Below, in pieces: positions 63,436 to 64,000 of a stretch of DNA of 64,000 bases (the stretch's first letter is position 1; each line of letters begins with the position of its first letter). The notes below the pieces were generated by a model. The model worked only from the letters and a program-made list of their open reading frames with translations, was not told the origin of the DNA and did not search any database. Position numbers and translations under genes: made by a program. Origin of the DNA: Neospora caninum Liverpool (Eukaryota; Apicomplexa; Conoidasida; Eucoccidiorida; Sarcocystidae); contig NC_018390.1 of the NCBI RefSeq assembly GCF_000208865.1, positions 2,622,270-2,686,269 on the forward strand, given 5' to 3'.

Positions 63436-64000
63436 GCTGCGTGTGTGGTCGTTTCTTCCTCGTGAGTATATCGTATTCTGGCTGTTCTGTAAGGAAAGCG
63501 GGACTGTGTGATCTTTGCCGTCTGTGCGTGGTTTCAGGGTGAAGGTGTATCATCCGCTGCAGTTTTTGAATCGTCGCTTTCTGGACTTGCCGCTGGCGAC
63601 GATGCCGCCGTTGGTGGAGATCAAGTCGAGTCGGTCGGTGGGCGTTTTGCCGATTCACGAGCAAATCACGTCGCGGCTGTTTGCAAAGTTGTACGGCGAG
63701 GAGAGCGCGGGGGCGTCTGAGGGCGGGGCGAGTCAGCGCAGCTCTGCGAAGGCGCCTTCCATCGCGTTTCTCCTGTACGCGATGGACTTTCTGGCCGACG
63801 ACGCGCGTTTCAGCCCCGTTGCCATCGCGGACAATCCGTGTCTGGGCGAAATTTTCCGGTCCAAGATGCTGGGGAACGGCGGGCGCGGCAGCGGCGTGCT
63901 CGGCCACCGGACCTTCCCCGGGAGCTCGGCGGACCAGAACTACCCTTACAACCGGTTCGACGCCTGCTTGTACTTCCTCGCCGTGCCGGAGACGAACGCC
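58761..64000 (+). CDS. USP7 (HAUSP)-type ubiquitin carboxyl-terminal hydrolase, 3' end outside window
   Basis: Exons 58761-60737, 61039-61900, 62427-62585, 62841-62944, 63191-63282, 63538-beyond 64000, all in phase; 1219 residues are visible. It removes ubiquitin from proteins. The first 330 residues are Ser/Pro-rich and probably disordered. A MATH/TRAF-like substrate-binding domain follows at about 335-475 (DWVELPSLRFRL; later FEERFF). The Cys box is GLRNHGATCYMNALLQS with C586. A QQD box (AFTQQDTHELL) comes after an acidic insert of roughly 130 residues. The His box is DVNSGHYYCFLRP (H953), then WVRFDDDKV with the third catalytic residue among D970-972. The part after the catalytic domain begins the C-terminal ubiquitin-like region of USP7. 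I chose Met 58761 because it precedes a basic start (MSRRERKAEL). The MATH plus catalytic order identifies USP7 rather than other USPs. Confidence 0.95.
60843..60947. repeat. Long imperfect TA/TAA microsatellite in the first USP7 intron
   Basis: About 105 bases of pure A and T alternating between TA and AATA units, between exons 60737 and 61039. It is among the two longest A/T-only blocks in the window. Confidence 0.95.
62090..62173. repeat. 23-bp minisatellite, about four copies, in a USP7 intron
   Basis: The unit beginning TTCACTCCCTTTCCC recurs at 62090, 62113, 62136 and 62159, i.e. every 23 bases. It lies in the pyrimidine-rich intron between exons 61900 and 62427. Confidence 0.92.
63357..63430. 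repeat. Paired TA microsatellites in the last visible USP7 intron
   Basis: TA runs at about 63357-63381 and 63404-63430, between exons 63282 and 63538. Confidence 0.93.

Overview
This window looks like nuclear DNA of a cyst-forming coccidian (Toxoplasma, Neospora or Hammondia; I cannot tell which). The reasons are near-balanced base composition, genes split into many short exons with GTRAG-like donors and pyrimidine-rich acceptors, abundant (TA)n microsatellites in introns and spacers, long untranslated flanks, and apicomplexan-type gene architectures such as a methionyl-tRNA synthetase with both a GST-like and an EMAPII-like appendage. Nothing bacterial, phage or viral was seen: no operons, CRISPR arrays, insertion sequences or rRNA. 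I saw no tRNA gene, but short RNA genes are easy to miss by eye.

Layout. 0.9-9.5 kb, minus: an 11-exon, 993-residue model resembling the axonemal central-apparatus protein SPAG17/PF6. 14.0-16.5 kb, minus: a 4-exon, 339-residue charged protein of unknown function. 16.5-22.9 kb: a long divergent spacer. 22.9-26.8 kb, plus: a 3-exon cytosolic-type methionyl-tRNA synthetase. 27.7-28.7 kb: two 100-N gaps bracketing a 0.8 kb contig that carries one exon of a Vps8/Vps41-like trafficking protein on the minus strand. 30.2-39.3 kb, minus: a 15-exon, 919-residue cullin with an intact neddylation site. About 42.3-45.0 kb, plus: an unrecognised multi-exon gene with a clear 3' half and an unresolved 5' end. 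49.3-53.6 kb, plus: a 9-exon casein kinase 1. 58.8-64.0 kb, plus: a USP7-type deubiquitinase with MATH domain and complete catalytic triad, running off the window end.

Exon models were built by eye by requiring GT/AG borders, reading-phase agreement across every junction and family motifs. They close in phase for the SPAG17-like gene, the charged protein, MetRS, cullin, CK1 and USP7. The cullin (ubiquitin ligase scaffold) and USP7-like enzyme (deubiquitinase) both act in ubiquitin turnover, but they are about 20 kb apart with other genes between, so no functional cluster is implied. I found no convincing new multi-gene system. The most interesting items are the flagellar central-pair gene in a lineage whose only flagellated stage is the male gamete, the orphan gene at 42-45 kb, the stranded Vps8-like exon, and a perfect hairpin beside an assembly gap.
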